A stretch of DNA of 64,000 nucleotides from Methanobacterium paludis (GCF_000214725.1 NC_015574.1:1128001-1192000), one strand, 5' to 3'. Counted from the stretch's first letter, positions 53,946 to 63,857 are shown. Made by a program: numbers and translations. Notes: generated by a model from the letters alone, not told the origin.

Positions 53946-54272
53946 ATGCTGATTTTAACCACACCTACTATTGAAGGGAAAAAAATAATTGAATATTATG
54001 GTTTAGTTTCTGGAGACTCCCTCTTGGGAGCAAATCTTTATAAAGATATGTTCTCAGGAGTGAGAGATGTGGTTGGAGGAAGAACCTCTAAATATGAAGA
54101 GGAGCTTACAGCTGCCAGGGACTTAGCTCGAAAGAGTATGGAAGAAAAAGCAGAGGAAAAAGGTGCTAATGCTATCATAGGGACTCGTGTGGCATATCAC
54201 AACTTGGGCGGTACCATGGGAAACACCATAATGGTCTCTATCTTTGGAACTGCAGTTTCATACCAAGAATAA
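53946..54272 (+). CDS. YbjQ/UPF0145 family protein
   Basis: 108 aa, the full length of the YbjQ (DUF74, heavy-metal-binding-like) family. Family segments are LILTTPTIEGKKIIEYYGLV, FSGVRDVVGGRTSKYEEEL, and GANAIIGTRVAYHNLGGTMG before the closing VSIFGTAVSYQE. YbjQ proteins form pentameric rings; their role is unknown. Strong ribosome binding site GGAGG. The next gene, 54 bp on, carries a second, membrane-linked YbjQ-like domain, so the two probably form an operon and perhaps a complex. Confidence 0.9.
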   Translation: MLILTTPTIEGKKIIEYYGLVSGDSLLGANLYKDMFSGVRDVVGGRTSKYEEELTAARDLARKSMEEKAEEKGANAIIGTRVAYHNLGGTMGNTIMVSIFGTAVSYQE

Positions 54273-54326
54273 TTGACTAACAAAACAATTAAATAATAAA
54301 GCAATTAAATCTTGAAGGTGAAATAT

Positions 54327-55160
54327 TTGCCTACTTCTATAAAAAAAGGTCTTAAAGAAAAACGCTGGGCAATTGTAGCCATAGTTCTGGGAATTTTAGT
54401 AGGATTTATTTCTGCTTTTCTCTGTGTTTTATATCATTTAGTTATTTTTGGATTCAATATCATGTATATAGTGTCTCCGTTAATGGCCGGATTTGTTGAA
54501 ACAATCATAGCCCGTAAAAAGTACGGTGAAAGCATAGGTGCTATCAGCGCTCTTTTAACATTCATTTTGATCAATGTTTACGGCTGGTTTTACGTTGGTT
54601 GGGTTACTAACAATCCTGTTACATTTAATCTGATTACTTTGATTGCTATAATACTGACAATTCAAGCTGCATTCCCTATATTTATGAATTATGTTCTTTT
54701 TGTAGTTGGTGTTAGTATACTCAGAAAGATTATCGGAGCCTTGGTGTACCTTCCTTCTAAAATCTGGGAAAAACCTGCTGAAGTTGAGGAGGAAATAAGT
54801 GGACCATCAGCTGATGAAATCTTAGTTGATGAATTAAATATGCCATTAGTATCGGTTCCTCACGTAGTAAAAGGGAAAATAAAGAGGAATATAGGATTAG
54901 TTACTGGAGAAGCCATAGCTGAAGAAAAAGAATCTGAAGGGCTGTTTTTAAAGCTTTTAAGTATCATTCAACCAATAGAATTAGGCGACATAAATCTAGA
55001 AAAGGCCAGAAATGAGGCCTTATCCCGAATGCTTCAAAATGCTAAGTCAATTGGAGCAGATACTGTGATTGAAGTTTTAATTGACTATATCTCTGTGGGA
55101 GGATTACAAGGCAATGCCTTGATTGTAACTGCCACTGGAACCGCAGTCATATATGAATAA
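54327..55160 (+). CDS. Membrane protein with C-terminal YbjQ-like domain
   Basis: About 277 aa. Four transmembrane helices (about 15-35, 45-65, 75-95, 105-135 from this start) precede a charged linker (EKPAEVEEEISGPSADEILV). The YbjQ-like domain follows: NIGLVTGEAIAEEKE, then LEKARNEALSRMLQNAKSIG and NALIVTATGTAVIYE. I start at TTG 54327, with AAGGTG six bases upstream; the TTG at 54312 contains that site in its coding sequence and is less likely. The domain lies in the cytoplasm if the N-terminus does. The fusion gives a membrane anchor to the neighbouring free YbjQ. Confidence 0.78.
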   Translation: MPTSIKKGLKEKRWAIVAIVLGILVGFISAFLCVLYHLVIFGFNIMYIVSPLMAGFVETIIARKKYGESIGAISALLTFILINVYGWFYVGWVTNNPVTFNLITLIAIILTIQAAFPIFMNYVLFVVGVSILRKIIGALVYLPSKIWEKPAEVEEEISGPSADEILVDELNMPLVSVPHVVKGKIKRNIGLVTGEAIAEEKESEGLFLKLLSIIQPIELGDINLEKARNEALSRMLQNAKSIGADTVIEVLIDYISVGGLQGNALIVTATGTAVIYE

Positions 55161-55458
55161 CAGGTACTAAGAATCAATCGAACTGTTAACTATGAAGTAT
55201 TCTGGAAATGATATATTTTTAAAGCCCCGAGAAAAAAAATATCATATAAAACTCAATAATTTCATTAATTAGGATACAAATAAGATCGCATTTCATTTTG
55301 AATATCTTAAAATGGACTAAATGATTGTTTAAATGTATGTATATTATTTATATTAATTTTACAATAGGCTTTAACTCAAAAAAAAATAATAAATTTTGGA
55401 GGGAAAAAAGGAAGTAAAAAGAAGTCAAATTTCATTTTAGTATGCAAATTTGGGTTTA

Positions 55459-57369
55459 TTAATGAGTTAATGGCTTTTGTGGTTTTGAAAGTATTTCCTT
55501 TGGAACTATGCCGCTGATCTTTTTCATTTTAGTGACTATTCCTTCCTTGCCGTTTCCTATAAGTGCATGTTCTAGAACGTCACTTAAGGTTTCCACAGGA
55601 ATTATTTTAATCTTGTTTTTGTACCTTTCTTCGATCATGACATCGTCCATGTTGGATTTGGGTATAAGAACCGTTTTGATACCTGAATCGGCTGCAGCTT
55701 CGATTTTTCCAGTAACACCACCAACAGGGAGAACATCTCCCCTAACACTGAGTGATCCAGTTAATGCCAGTGATTGATCTATGGGAACATTTTCTAGGGC
55801 AGATATAACTGCAGTTGCAATTGATACACTTGCACTGTCACCTTCAACACCTTCGTAGGATTGGAGGAACTGGATGTGTATATCATAGTTGGATATGTTG
55901 GTTCCTGTGTTCTTCTTAATAAGCGCACTGACGTTTTGAACAGCTTCCAGAGCTATTTCTCCAAGTTTACCTGTGGCAATAATCTTACCTTCTTCTTTAC
56001 TTTGAGCAGGGGCAGCTTCGGCAGCTATTGGTAGAAGTATACCGCTTCTATCACCAATTATAGCTAGTCCATTCACCATTCCAACTTTGCTGCCATCCGA
56101 TTTGGAGACACTGTATTCTTTTCTTTGAACTATGTAACGATCAGCTATCTGCTGTTCAAGGGTTCTAGCAAGTTTTTTGGCATTTATAACATGGGCAAGT
56201 GTAACACTGTCAACACCTTCACCATTAGCTATGTCACCTGCAGCCCTTACAAGACCACCAAGATCCCTCAATTTAAGAGTTAATGCGTTTTTTTTACCTG
56301 ATCTTCTCTTTGCCTCTCTGATTATTTCAGCTATGGCTTCTCTGTTAAAATGAGGTATTCTGCCGTCTTTTTCAACTTCTTGAGCAACAAACTGAACCAG
56401 TTTATCCCTATTTTCTGGCGTGTCAGGCATTGAATCCTTCATGAAGACTTCGTAACCGTATCCACGTATCCTTGACCTGAGTGCTATGTGCATGCCCTTG
56501 AGAACCTGGAGGTTTCCAGATGCAACTAGTACAAAGTCACATGGTACTGCCTGTGAACGCACCATCGCACCGCTGCTTGTCTCGCTCTGTCCCGTTATGG
56601 AGTATTTTTTTTCCTGCATTGCAGTTAAAAGTTCTTGCTGAGTTTTCATTTGCATAGTTCCAATTTCGTCTATGTAAAGCACTCCTTTGTTTGCACGGTG
56701 TATCATTCCAGCTTCAACACGTTCATGAGCAGGTGTTCCTAGTCCTCCGGACTGATATGGGTCGTGCCTAACATCACCCAGTAACGCTCCAGCATGAGCT
56801 CCTGTAGCATCAACGAATGGGGCTGTTTTATTATTTTCATTGTTTACAAGAAGTTTTGGAACCATAAAAGTGTTTTTGGGTTTCATCTGCATTACTATAA
56901 GTAGAACTATTCCTGCAGCTATGATGGCTGCCAGGTACTGTTGTAATACAAATCCAACGACCAAAATCGCACCGATTATGATCATCATGGACATATTTTT
57001 CTTTTCTTCCTGTCCTTTGGCCTTTACTTTGTAGTTCATAACCACTTTTTTACCTTCACCAATAGGCATTGCACCTATAAGTGGGTTGTTGTTGTCTTCA
57101 ATATTTGGATAAACGAGTATATCTTGAAGTTCTTCTGGCGGAAGTAACTCTGCCATTCCTTTAGCAAGCATGGATTTACCAATACCAGGCTCTCCAATTA
57201 AAAGGACATTTCTCCTTTGTTTAGCTGCTTTTATTACAGTTTCAACAGCCTCTTCTTGACCTATGATCTGGTCAATTATTCTCTCAGGAACTTCTATATC
57301 TTTGGAAGATTTATAACTCCTGAAATCAAGTTTTTCTTTAAATGAACTGTTTGAATTTGAATTTACCAT
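55459..57369 (-). CDS. lonB: Archaeal Lon protease (LonB)
   Basis: Membrane-anchored ATP-dependent protease, 636 aa, the archaeal LonB type. AAA domain: Walker A GEPGIGKSML near residue 58 and Walker B VLYIDEIGTM. Two transmembrane helices (about 125-160) are inserted between them, as expected for LonB. The Ser-Lys catalytic dyad of the protease domain is in VEGDSASVSIATAVIS and VTGKIEAAADSGIKTVLIPK. Ribosome binding site GGAGG. It is the main membrane protein-quality protease in such archaea. Single gene. Confidence 0.97.
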   Translation of the reverse strand: MVNSNSNSSFKEKLDFRSYKSSKDIEVPERIIDQIIGQEEAVETVIKAAKQRRNVLLIGEPGIGKSMLAKGMAELLPPEELQDILVYPNIEDNNNPLIGAMPIGEGKKVVMNYKVKAKGQEEKKNMSMMIIIGAILVVGFVLQQYLAAIIAAGIVLLIVMQMKPKNTFMVPKLLVNNENNKTAPFVDATGAHAGALLGDVRHDPYQSGGLGTPAHERVEAGMIHRANKGVLYIDEIGTMQMKTQQELLTAMQEKKYSITGQSETSSGAMVRSQAVPCDFVLVASGNLQVLKGMHIALRSRIRGYGYEVFMKDSMPDTPENRDKLVQFVAQEVEKDGRIPHFNREAIAEIIREAKRRSGKKNALTLKLRDLGGLVRAAGDIANGEGVDSVTLAHVINAKKLARTLEQQIADRYIVQRKEYSVSKSDGSKVGMVNGLAIIGDRSGILLPIAAEAAPAQSKEEGKIIATGKLGEIALEAVQNVSALIKKNTGTNISNYDIHIQFLQSYEGVEGDSASVSIATAVISALENVPIDQSLALTGSLSVRGDVLPVGGVTGKIEAAADSGIKTVLIPKSNMDDVMIEERYKNKIKIIPVETLSDVLEHALIGNGKEGIVTKMKKISGIVPKEILSKPQKPLTH

Positions 57370-57486
57370 TTATTTCAGCCTCCTGAAGTTGCATAATACA
57401 AAAATTAAAGTGTCTTTTTGTTATATGTTTATCTGTTATTTTATTGGAATAGGTGCTGTATTTGATGTTTTCATTGAATTTAATCG

Positions 57487-58737
57487 TTAATTTGAGCCAC
57501 GATTTTTGAATAATTTAGATATGTTATTATTTAAAGATAGAAATGCATCCATTAAAGGCATGATTACAGCACCAGCTATTTTAACTTTATATTGGAATCC
57601 TTGACCTTCCATATCTTGGGAAACCTCTTTTAAAAGTATAGGGACGTCTAATTTTTGTGGACATGCCTTAGCACATTTCCCGCATTGATTGCAGAGTCCT
57701 GCATTGGCTTGTTTACCACTCATTACGCCACCTAAACCTGTTAAATACATAAAAGATGCATTATTACTTTTGAACATGTGTTTATGGTTGTATAAATTAA
57801 AAGATTGAGGGATATCAACTCCCTGGGGGCAGGGCATACAATAACCGCACCCAGTACAATCCACCTTCATTAGTTCCCGATAAACTTCTTTAACCTCATC
57901 GTAAAGCTTAATTTCCTCAGCGGGAATCGAATTTGGAAGAGTTTCATTTGAAACTTTAATATTTTCTTCAACTTGTTTTAGCTGTCCCATCCCTGAGATC
58001 ACACAAGTAATTTCTGGATGGTTCAATACCCATCTTAAAGCCCATTCAGCAGGAGTTCTTTTTATATTAGATTTATTCCAGATGTTTAAAGCATTTTCTG
58101 GCACTTCTCCAGCAAGAATTCCGCCTTTTAATGGTTCCATTGCGATTACGCTTATTCCCTTAGAAGCCGCATACTTCAATCCTTCCGTTCCTGCTTGATT
58201 GGTTTCATCTAAGAAGTTATATTGGATTAAGCATATATCCCACCGGTAAGCATCGACAATTTTTTTAAAAGCTTCTTTATTATCGTGAAAAGAAAATCCT
58301 ATGTGTTTTATTTTTCCCTTTTTTTTGGCGGACTCTAGAAATTCTATAATCCCTAATTCTTTAAGTCTGAAAAATCCTCCTTCAGTTAGATTATGAATTA
58401 AGTAGTAGTCAATATAATCTGTCTGAAGCTTTTCAAGTTGTGTTACAAGATATTTTTCCATATCTTCATGTTTTTTCACAGACCATGATGGTATTTTGGT
58501 GCAGAGTTTTACTTTTTTCCTGTATTCTCCTTGGAGTATTTCTCCTAGGAACAATTCACTGGATCCGCCGTGGTAGGGGAGTGCTGTGTCTATAAAGTTG
58601 ACTCCATTGTCTATAGCATAATATATCTGTTTTTTAGCTTCTTCTTTATCTATCCTCCCGTTTTTAGTGGGGAGTCTCATGGCACCGAATCCCAGTGCGG
58701 AAATTTCATCATTATCATTAGTCTTTCTCATCTGCAT
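57487..58737 (-). CDS. Aldo/keto reductase with ferredoxin-type [4Fe-4S] end
   Basis: 416 aa. The N-terminal aldo/keto reductase barrel (1-280) has catalytic Asp/Tyr/Lys/His in NFIDTALPYHGGS, LCTKIPSW and YLIHNL, starting SALGFGAMRLPT. The C-terminal part has CTGCGYCMPCPQGVDIP and CNQCGKCAKACPQKLDVP, two [4Fe-4S]-type motifs. Such fused proteins are frequent in methanogens and clostridia and may couple NAD(P)H-like and ferredoxin electrons; the substrate is unknown. Ribosome binding site GGTGA. It lies 107 bp after an ArsR gene on the same strand, perhaps in its regulon. Confidence 0.9.
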   Translation of the reverse strand: MQMRKTNDNDEISALGFGAMRLPTKNGRIDKEEAKKQIYYAIDNGVNFIDTALPYHGGSSELFLGEILQGEYRKKVKLCTKIPSWSVKKHEDMEKYLVTQLEKLQTDYIDYYLIHNLTEGGFFRLKELGIIEFLESAKKKGKIKHIGFSFHDNKEAFKKIVDAYRWDICLIQYNFLDETNQAGTEGLKYAASKGISVIAMEPLKGGILAGEVPENALNIWNKSNIKRTPAEWALRWVLNHPEITCVISGMGQLKQVEENIKVSNETLPNSIPAEEIKLYDEVKEVYRELMKVDCTGCGYCMPCPQGVDIPQSFNLYNHKHMFKSNNASFMYLTGLGGVMSGKQANAGLCNQCGKCAKACPQKLDVPILLKEVSQDMEGQGFQYKVKIAGAVIMPLMDAFLSLNNNISKLFKNRGSN

Positions 58738-58844
58738 AATCTCACCTATTAATTACGAAATTCATTGTTAGTTAAACAATCCTCTTTTTTAATCATTTTA
58801 TTTTATTAATTTGATAACTTCGAATTGTGCTTGAAAAATAAGAT

Positions 58845-59135
58845 TCACTTTAGCTTTAGAAGTTCATTCACTTCATTAACCATTTCTTCGTTAACTCTGG
58901 CCACTAAATATTTACCTTTTCTTTCAGTGAAGATTAATTCTGCATTGGCTAATTCTTTAAGGTGATGAGAAATGGTAGGTGCCCCAATATTCAATGATTT
59001 AGTAATATCACTTATTAAACAGTCACAGTTTGTTTTATAACTCGTTTCATGTTTTTTAACGATTTGTAAGTATAACTCTAACCTGTTAGGGTTTGAAAGG
59101 GCTTTAAATACCTTGGCCATTTTTTTTGTATCCAT
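58845..59135 (-). CDS. ArsR-family winged-helix repressor
   Basis: 96 aa, one winged helix-turn-helix domain: AKVFKALSNPNRLELYLQIV, then DITKSLNIGAPTISHHLKEL (recognition helix) and a wing with TERKGKYLVARV. A Cys-x-Cys pair precedes the DNA-binding helices (NCDCLISDI), similar in position to the metal-sensing ELCVCDL box of ArsR proteins, so metal or metalloid sensing is possible. A perfect inverted repeat (59162-59177) lies 26 bp before the start, its likely operator. Ribosome binding site GGTG. Confidence 0.88.
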   Translation of the reverse strand: MDTKKMAKVFKALSNPNRLELYLQIVKKHETSYKTNCDCLISDITKSLNIGAPTISHHLKELANAELIFTERKGKYLVARVNEEMVNEVNELLKLK

Positions 59136-59161
59136 AATTACACCGTAATCAAATTTTACAA

Positions 59162-59177
59162 TTCGATAAATATCGAA
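59162..59177. promoter_or_regulatory. Candidate ArsR operator
   Basis: TTCGATA and TATCGAA are perfect reverse complements separated by AA. On the minus strand the TATA-like TTTATATAAAG (59199-59209) lies about 25 bp upstream, so the operator covers the expected transcription start of the arsR gene. Confidence 0.65.
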
Positions 59178-59481
59178 GTGATGATATACTATTATGAAAC
59201 TTTATATAAAGGTTTTGTGTTTAAATCGACAGAGTATTTAATAATGTTAAATTTTACCCTGCATCTGGGACATGTTAATATATCTAATCTCATTTACCTA
59301 TAGGGCAGATAATTGTAAAATATGGAGAAGAAAGCTTTTTTACTGTATTCTGCAAATGAATTACAGACACATGATGAAAATAGTGCATGAAACTTATCAA
59401 AACTCGTAAAGAGGAGCATTTATCTTATGTTGAAATTAAAAAACAAATGGAATTAATCTAAAATATTCCAACTTTTCTAAC

Positions 59482-59594
59482 CTGAATGAGTAATTAACTC
59501 CTGAATGAGTAATTAACTCCTGAATGAGTAATTAACTCCTGAATGAGTAATTAACTCCTGAATGAGTAATTAACTCCTGAATGAGTAATTAACT
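59482..59594. repeat. Six-copy 19-bp tandem repeat
   Basis: Unit CTGAATGAGTAATTAACTC, starting at 59482, 59501, 59520, 59539, 59558 and 59577; the first five are identical and the last lacks the final base. Each unit holds a near-dyad GAGT-AATTA-ACTC. The unit length is not a multiple of three and no gene overlaps it. No spacers, so not a CRISPR. Confidence 0.95.
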
Positions 59595-59698
59595 AATTTT
59601 TAATATTTTCAGGATCAAAAGCATAACAACCAATAATTATCCTCAGATAGGGAGTAAAAAAAGGTTTAAGAGTTCATATTCAAGTTTAGATAACAAGA

Positions 59699-59857
59699 TT
59701 ATGAACTCAAGATGTTAATAATGCCTCCAATTATCAATACTAATAATGCGATCCAAAGTAGCCAAATTGCGAAAGCTGGGAATAATAGGAAAATAATTAA
59801 GAAAATAATAGCGATTCCCACCATCGATCCACCAGTCGCTTGTGTAGTTTCTACCAT
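59699..59857 (-). CDS. Small hydrophobic membrane protein (52 aa)
   Basis: Starts MVETTQATGGSMVGIAIIFL and continues with hydrophobic sequence ending GGIINILSS. One long or two short transmembrane helices cover residues 12-49. Ribosome binding site GGAGTG precedes the ATG at 59857. A plus-strand frame over the same bases is only its shadow. Small proteins of this kind are frequent in Methanobacterium; no function known. Confidence 0.65.
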   Translation of the reverse strand: MVETTQATGGSMVGIAIIFLIIFLLFPAFAIWLLWIALLVLIIGGIINILSS

Positions 59858-60147
59858 TTTTTTTCACTCCTTATTTTTAATCCTCTACAGCAATTTCATT
59901 TATCATACTAATTGATAATATATTATTTTTTATAGATATAGTTATGTTTTTTAAATTTTAAAGAGGATTGTCCCTATCTAAACAGTGTTTTATTGATAAA
60001 CTAATTGGTAATTAAAGAAGAATAAGATTCATTTGGATTATTCAAGAAGAATTTTATCATTTGGGTTTTTAAAAGTTTACTAGTATGATATTAAACATAA
60101 ATAGTATTGTAATTGTTAGGATTGGTTGAAATATAACGGGTGATACC

Positions 60148-60395
60148 ATGAGGATAAAAGAAGAGATTATAGGAAAAGAAGTTGTGGACAGTTCGGGTAT
60201 TGTAATTGGTAAAGTTAAGGATGTTGAAGTAGACTTTGAAACCCAAATAATGGAGTCGTTCATAGTGGAGAAAGTGGATTCTTTGCTAGTTTTGGAAGGT
60301 CTAGAGGTGAAACTGTAGTTCCTTATGGCATGGTTAAAATAATTGGGGATAAATTACTGCTTAAAAATGAAATTCACGAAAATGTAGTTGATTGA
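60148..60395 (+). pseudogene. PRC-barrel protein gene with a frameshift
   Basis: Starts MRIKEEIIGKEVVDSSGIVI behind GGGTGAT and continues GKVKDVEVDFETQ, the usual PRC-barrel beginning. After IVEK (to about 60273) the frame goes wrong and meets TAG at 60316. The expected remainder lies in another frame from 60276: GFFASFGRSRGETVVPYGMV, then KIIGDKLLLKNEIHENVVD, ending at 60395. Restoring one G in AAAGTGGATT would join the two parts into an 82-residue protein. Either a recent inactivating deletion or a sequence error. PRC-barrel proteins bind RNA or act in division; function here is unknown. Confidence 0.75.
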
Positions 60396-60467
60396 AATGA
60401 AAATCAAACTTGTAAAATAAAAAAAAACATTTCGACAAATATAGGAGTTAATGTAGTTTGGACGTAA

Positions 60468-60561
60468 AGCCAATTTTATATCTTAAATTGGCTACTATCT
60501 TCAATAAGCTCGCAGTCTGCCATGTGGACCCGGTTCGAACTTCAGTTTTTCCAAGACTGCG
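60468..60561. other. Pair of strong inverted repeats, possible structured RNA
   Basis: First: AGCCAATTT (60468-60476) with AAATTGGCT (60485-60493), 8-nt loop. Second: CGCAGTCT (60511-60518) with AGACTGCG (60554-60561), both perfect, the second enclosing a GC-richer 35-nt stretch with GGTTCGAAC. In AT-rich noncoding DNA the local GC rise and two stems suggest a structured RNA or a recombination site. No tRNA cloverleaf can be folded. Confidence 0.45.
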
Positions 60562-60694
60562 TGTGATTTATTTATAGAGTTGAAACACTCATTTTCCTGA
60601 AACCTACAATCTGTGGTTTATACTGGATTTTATGTATGGCTGCGCCTAATTATTCAACCAACTAAATAATCAAGGGTAAGAACAAATTAAGTAT

Positions 60695-60949
60695 TTATAG
60701 CCTTAATGAATATAAAGCAGCAATGAATATGCTTAACATGAGAAGTTCAGGGGCATTTTTATAGCCTTTTTTCCAGTAGTATATTCCTCCAATTATACCT
60801 ACTATGGGAAATAAGATCGTTATAATGAACCAGACAGAATTCATTTTTTTAATTGGTTCATTGGAATCTGTTGTTACTTTATTTCCACACTCAAAACAGT
60901 AGTTACTCTCTTCTGGATTTTCAAATCCACACTCTGGGCACTTAACCAT
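60695..60949 (-). CDS. Zinc-ribbon membrane protein
   Basis: 84 aa. The N-terminal zinc ribbon MVKCPECGFENPEESNYCFE continues with CGNKV, giving two CxxC knuckles. A short linker precedes a transmembrane helix (about 44-62, WFIITILFPIVGIIGGIYYW) and a second hydrophobic end (about 70-83). I start at ATG 60949, with GGAGG six bases upstream; an in-frame TTG-like start 15 bases earlier adds MWRII. Proteins with this build are common in archaea; function unknown. Confidence 0.8.
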   Translation of the reverse strand: MVKCPECGFENPEESNYCFECGNKVTTDSNEPIKKMNSVWFIITILFPIVGIIGGIYYWKKGYKNAPELLMLSIFIAALYSLRL

Positions 60950-61215
60950 AATTATCCTCCACATTTTTAATGTTAAGTAGTAGCTTCAAAGTATTGTGGA
61001 CCGTGAGGAGCTCATCGAAACTGTTCATGAATAATTGATAAAATCCACGTTCCATGTGTTAAGCCATTAATAATATATAAGATTATTTAATCAAATGTGT
61101 CGAGAATCATATGTTAGCACTCTTTATTATTCTTTAACATTGCCAGGCAAACGTCGGAAGCTGCATTTGATTTTTTCAATCGGTGACAATTTCTCTATTT
61201 TATCTTCTAAAACAA

Positions 61216-62526
<1,311 letters not shown>

Positions 62527-62563
62527 TAATTGTCTCCTAATTTGTATAAACCTTTTAACAAAC

Positions 62564-62757
62564 CTAATTTCCGGGGTGGTTTAATTTTTTATCAATGCCA
62601 CCAGCATAACCTGAAACTGCCGTTTGCTCCTCAACACGATGACAAGGAATGATAATGGAAATTAGATTATGAACTACAGCTCCAGCAACTGCTTGACTGG
62701 ACATACTTTTTTTGTTCATCTGACTTGTAATAGTTTGGCAATTTCACCGTAAGTAGC
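62564..62757 (-). pseudogene. ogt: Remnant of methylated-DNA--cysteine methyltransferase
   Basis: The fragment TYGEIAKLLQVR (62720-62757) is followed, after a frameshift and stop, by MNKKSMSSQAVAGAVVHNLI, then SIIIPCHRVEE with the active-site Pro-Cys-His-Arg, and SGYAGGIDKK. This is the C-terminal half of an O6-alkylguanine-DNA alkyltransferase (Ogt/MGMT). The N-terminal half is missing and the end (LNHPGN, stop) is not family-like, so it cannot be active. It lies directly upstream of the DUF815 gene, suggesting one bacterial insertion followed by decay. Confidence 0.8.
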
Positions 62758-63334
62758 CAGTGAAGGTAAACTTAACAGACTAAACTAGTTTTTAATAATT
62801 TATAAAGCTTGTTTAACAAAATTTAAATATAGGGAATTAGATGTATGCAACTAGAGATTGAAAGTGTTATTTTGAGCAAATTAAAGATATTCCATGTACT
62901 AAATTTTTAAAAAGTTGAAAATTAATAGAATCATAACCAATAGTCATTTGTCAAATATTTTTTTATAAAGCAGGATCATCTAACACTTTTATTTTATAAG
63001 GAGTTAGATAACTCTATTAAATTGAAACAACTTTTATCAATCATATTTTAATTAAACCAACTCAAAAGAAGTCAACAACTTATTTATAATTTTTATATTT
63101 TTATATTATTTACTATAGGGTCGTTATATTAATTTAAAACCTTAAATTGGAAAGATTTTTGTAAATTTCAGGTCTTAAAAGTTTAATATAATTGGGATTT
63201 ATGATTTGTATCATCGTATAATTTTCAAATATCTTGAAAATGGGCCAAAATGACGAGTTATATACATATCTAATGGTTGAAATACATGCCTTTTTCATTG
63301 TTTTTTTCAGAGGAATTTGAGATATTTTCTAACA

Positions 63335-63372
63335 AATTTACTTCGTTAAACTACACTATTACGAAGTAAATT
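63335..63372. repeat. 12-bp perfect inverted repeat
   Basis: AATTTACTTCGT (63335-63346) and ACGAAGTAAATT (63361-63372) are perfect reverse complements with a 14-nt loop. There is no gene close by, so it is not an obvious terminator. It may be a site left by a mobile element or a regulator site. Confidence 0.55.
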
Positions 63373-63553
63373 AAAAACTTAAAAATATTCTACCCTAAAG
63401 TAGTAGATCTATGGATATAACAAAAGTTTTGAATTACATATTTTTTCAAAATAAGTTTTTTTTATAAATGTTTAAACTCTCAAACTTCCAAAAAAGAGTA
63501 ATTTTTAAAATAAGTAGAAATCAACGCAAGTAAGCTGTTCCATATATATGTAA

Positions 63554-63667
63554 CTACCTATTTTTAAGTATTGATTCAAGTTTAGAAATTATATAGTTGG
63601 TTTGGAGTTCATGTCCTGTACAATCCATATAGGCATATTCTTTTCTTGGTTTAAAATTCTCTAAATC
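63554..63667 (-). pseudogene. Unidentified gene remnant (3' end)
   Basis: A 37-38-codon open stretch on the minus strand, with no start codon and a stop just upstream, reads DLENFKPRKEYAYMDCTGHE then LQTNYIISKLESILKNR and stop. It has normal protein composition and is more protein-like than the surrounding DNA. The family was not recognised. Confidence 0.35.
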
Positions 63668-63857
63668 TTAAAAAACACCATAATCATTGATAAAGTAAGG
63701 TTATTCCAATAAAATTGATATTTCAAAAGGTTTTAGATTGATGATATGTATGTTGATGATATGTATGAATGATTGTAAAGGAATGCTAATAAAATAATAA
63801 TCCATAAAAAAAATTTTAATTTTAAAGTTTTTTAAAAAAAAAGAGGTTAAGGTGGGT

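Larger units (their letters stand above)
59136..59698. other. Intergenic region upstream of arsR
   Basis: 563 bp without a complete gene. It holds the arsR promoter and operator (59162-59209) and the tandem repeat (59482-59594). Between them, short coding-like pieces occur on the plus strand: MEKKAFLLYSANELQTHDEN from 59322, and a frame ending KTRKEEHLSYVEIKKQMELI, stop at 59459. They may be remnants of a decayed gene. Confidence 0.35.
62758..63857. other. Long AT-rich region without intact genes
   Basis: 1.1 kb with no full gene. Besides the items listed at 63335 and 63554, it has a two-copy 15-bp tandem repeat TTGATGATATGTATG at 63738-63752 and 63753-63767. The remainder is low-complexity A/T. 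Typical of a decayed accessory segment. Confidence 0.5.

Noticed and set aside
59482..59594. CRISPR-like array
   Set aside because: Repeats are directly adjacent with no spacers, the unit is only 19 bp and no cas genes are present.
59712..59915. Plus-strand 67-codon open frame
   Set aside because: It is the shadow of the 52-aa membrane protein gene on the minus strand, which has a ribosome binding site and a sensible hydrophobic profile.
60526..60545. Possible tRNA from a GGTTCGAAC T-loop-like motif
   Set aside because: The bases on each side do not pair as a T-stem and no acceptor, D-arm or anticodon arm can be found.
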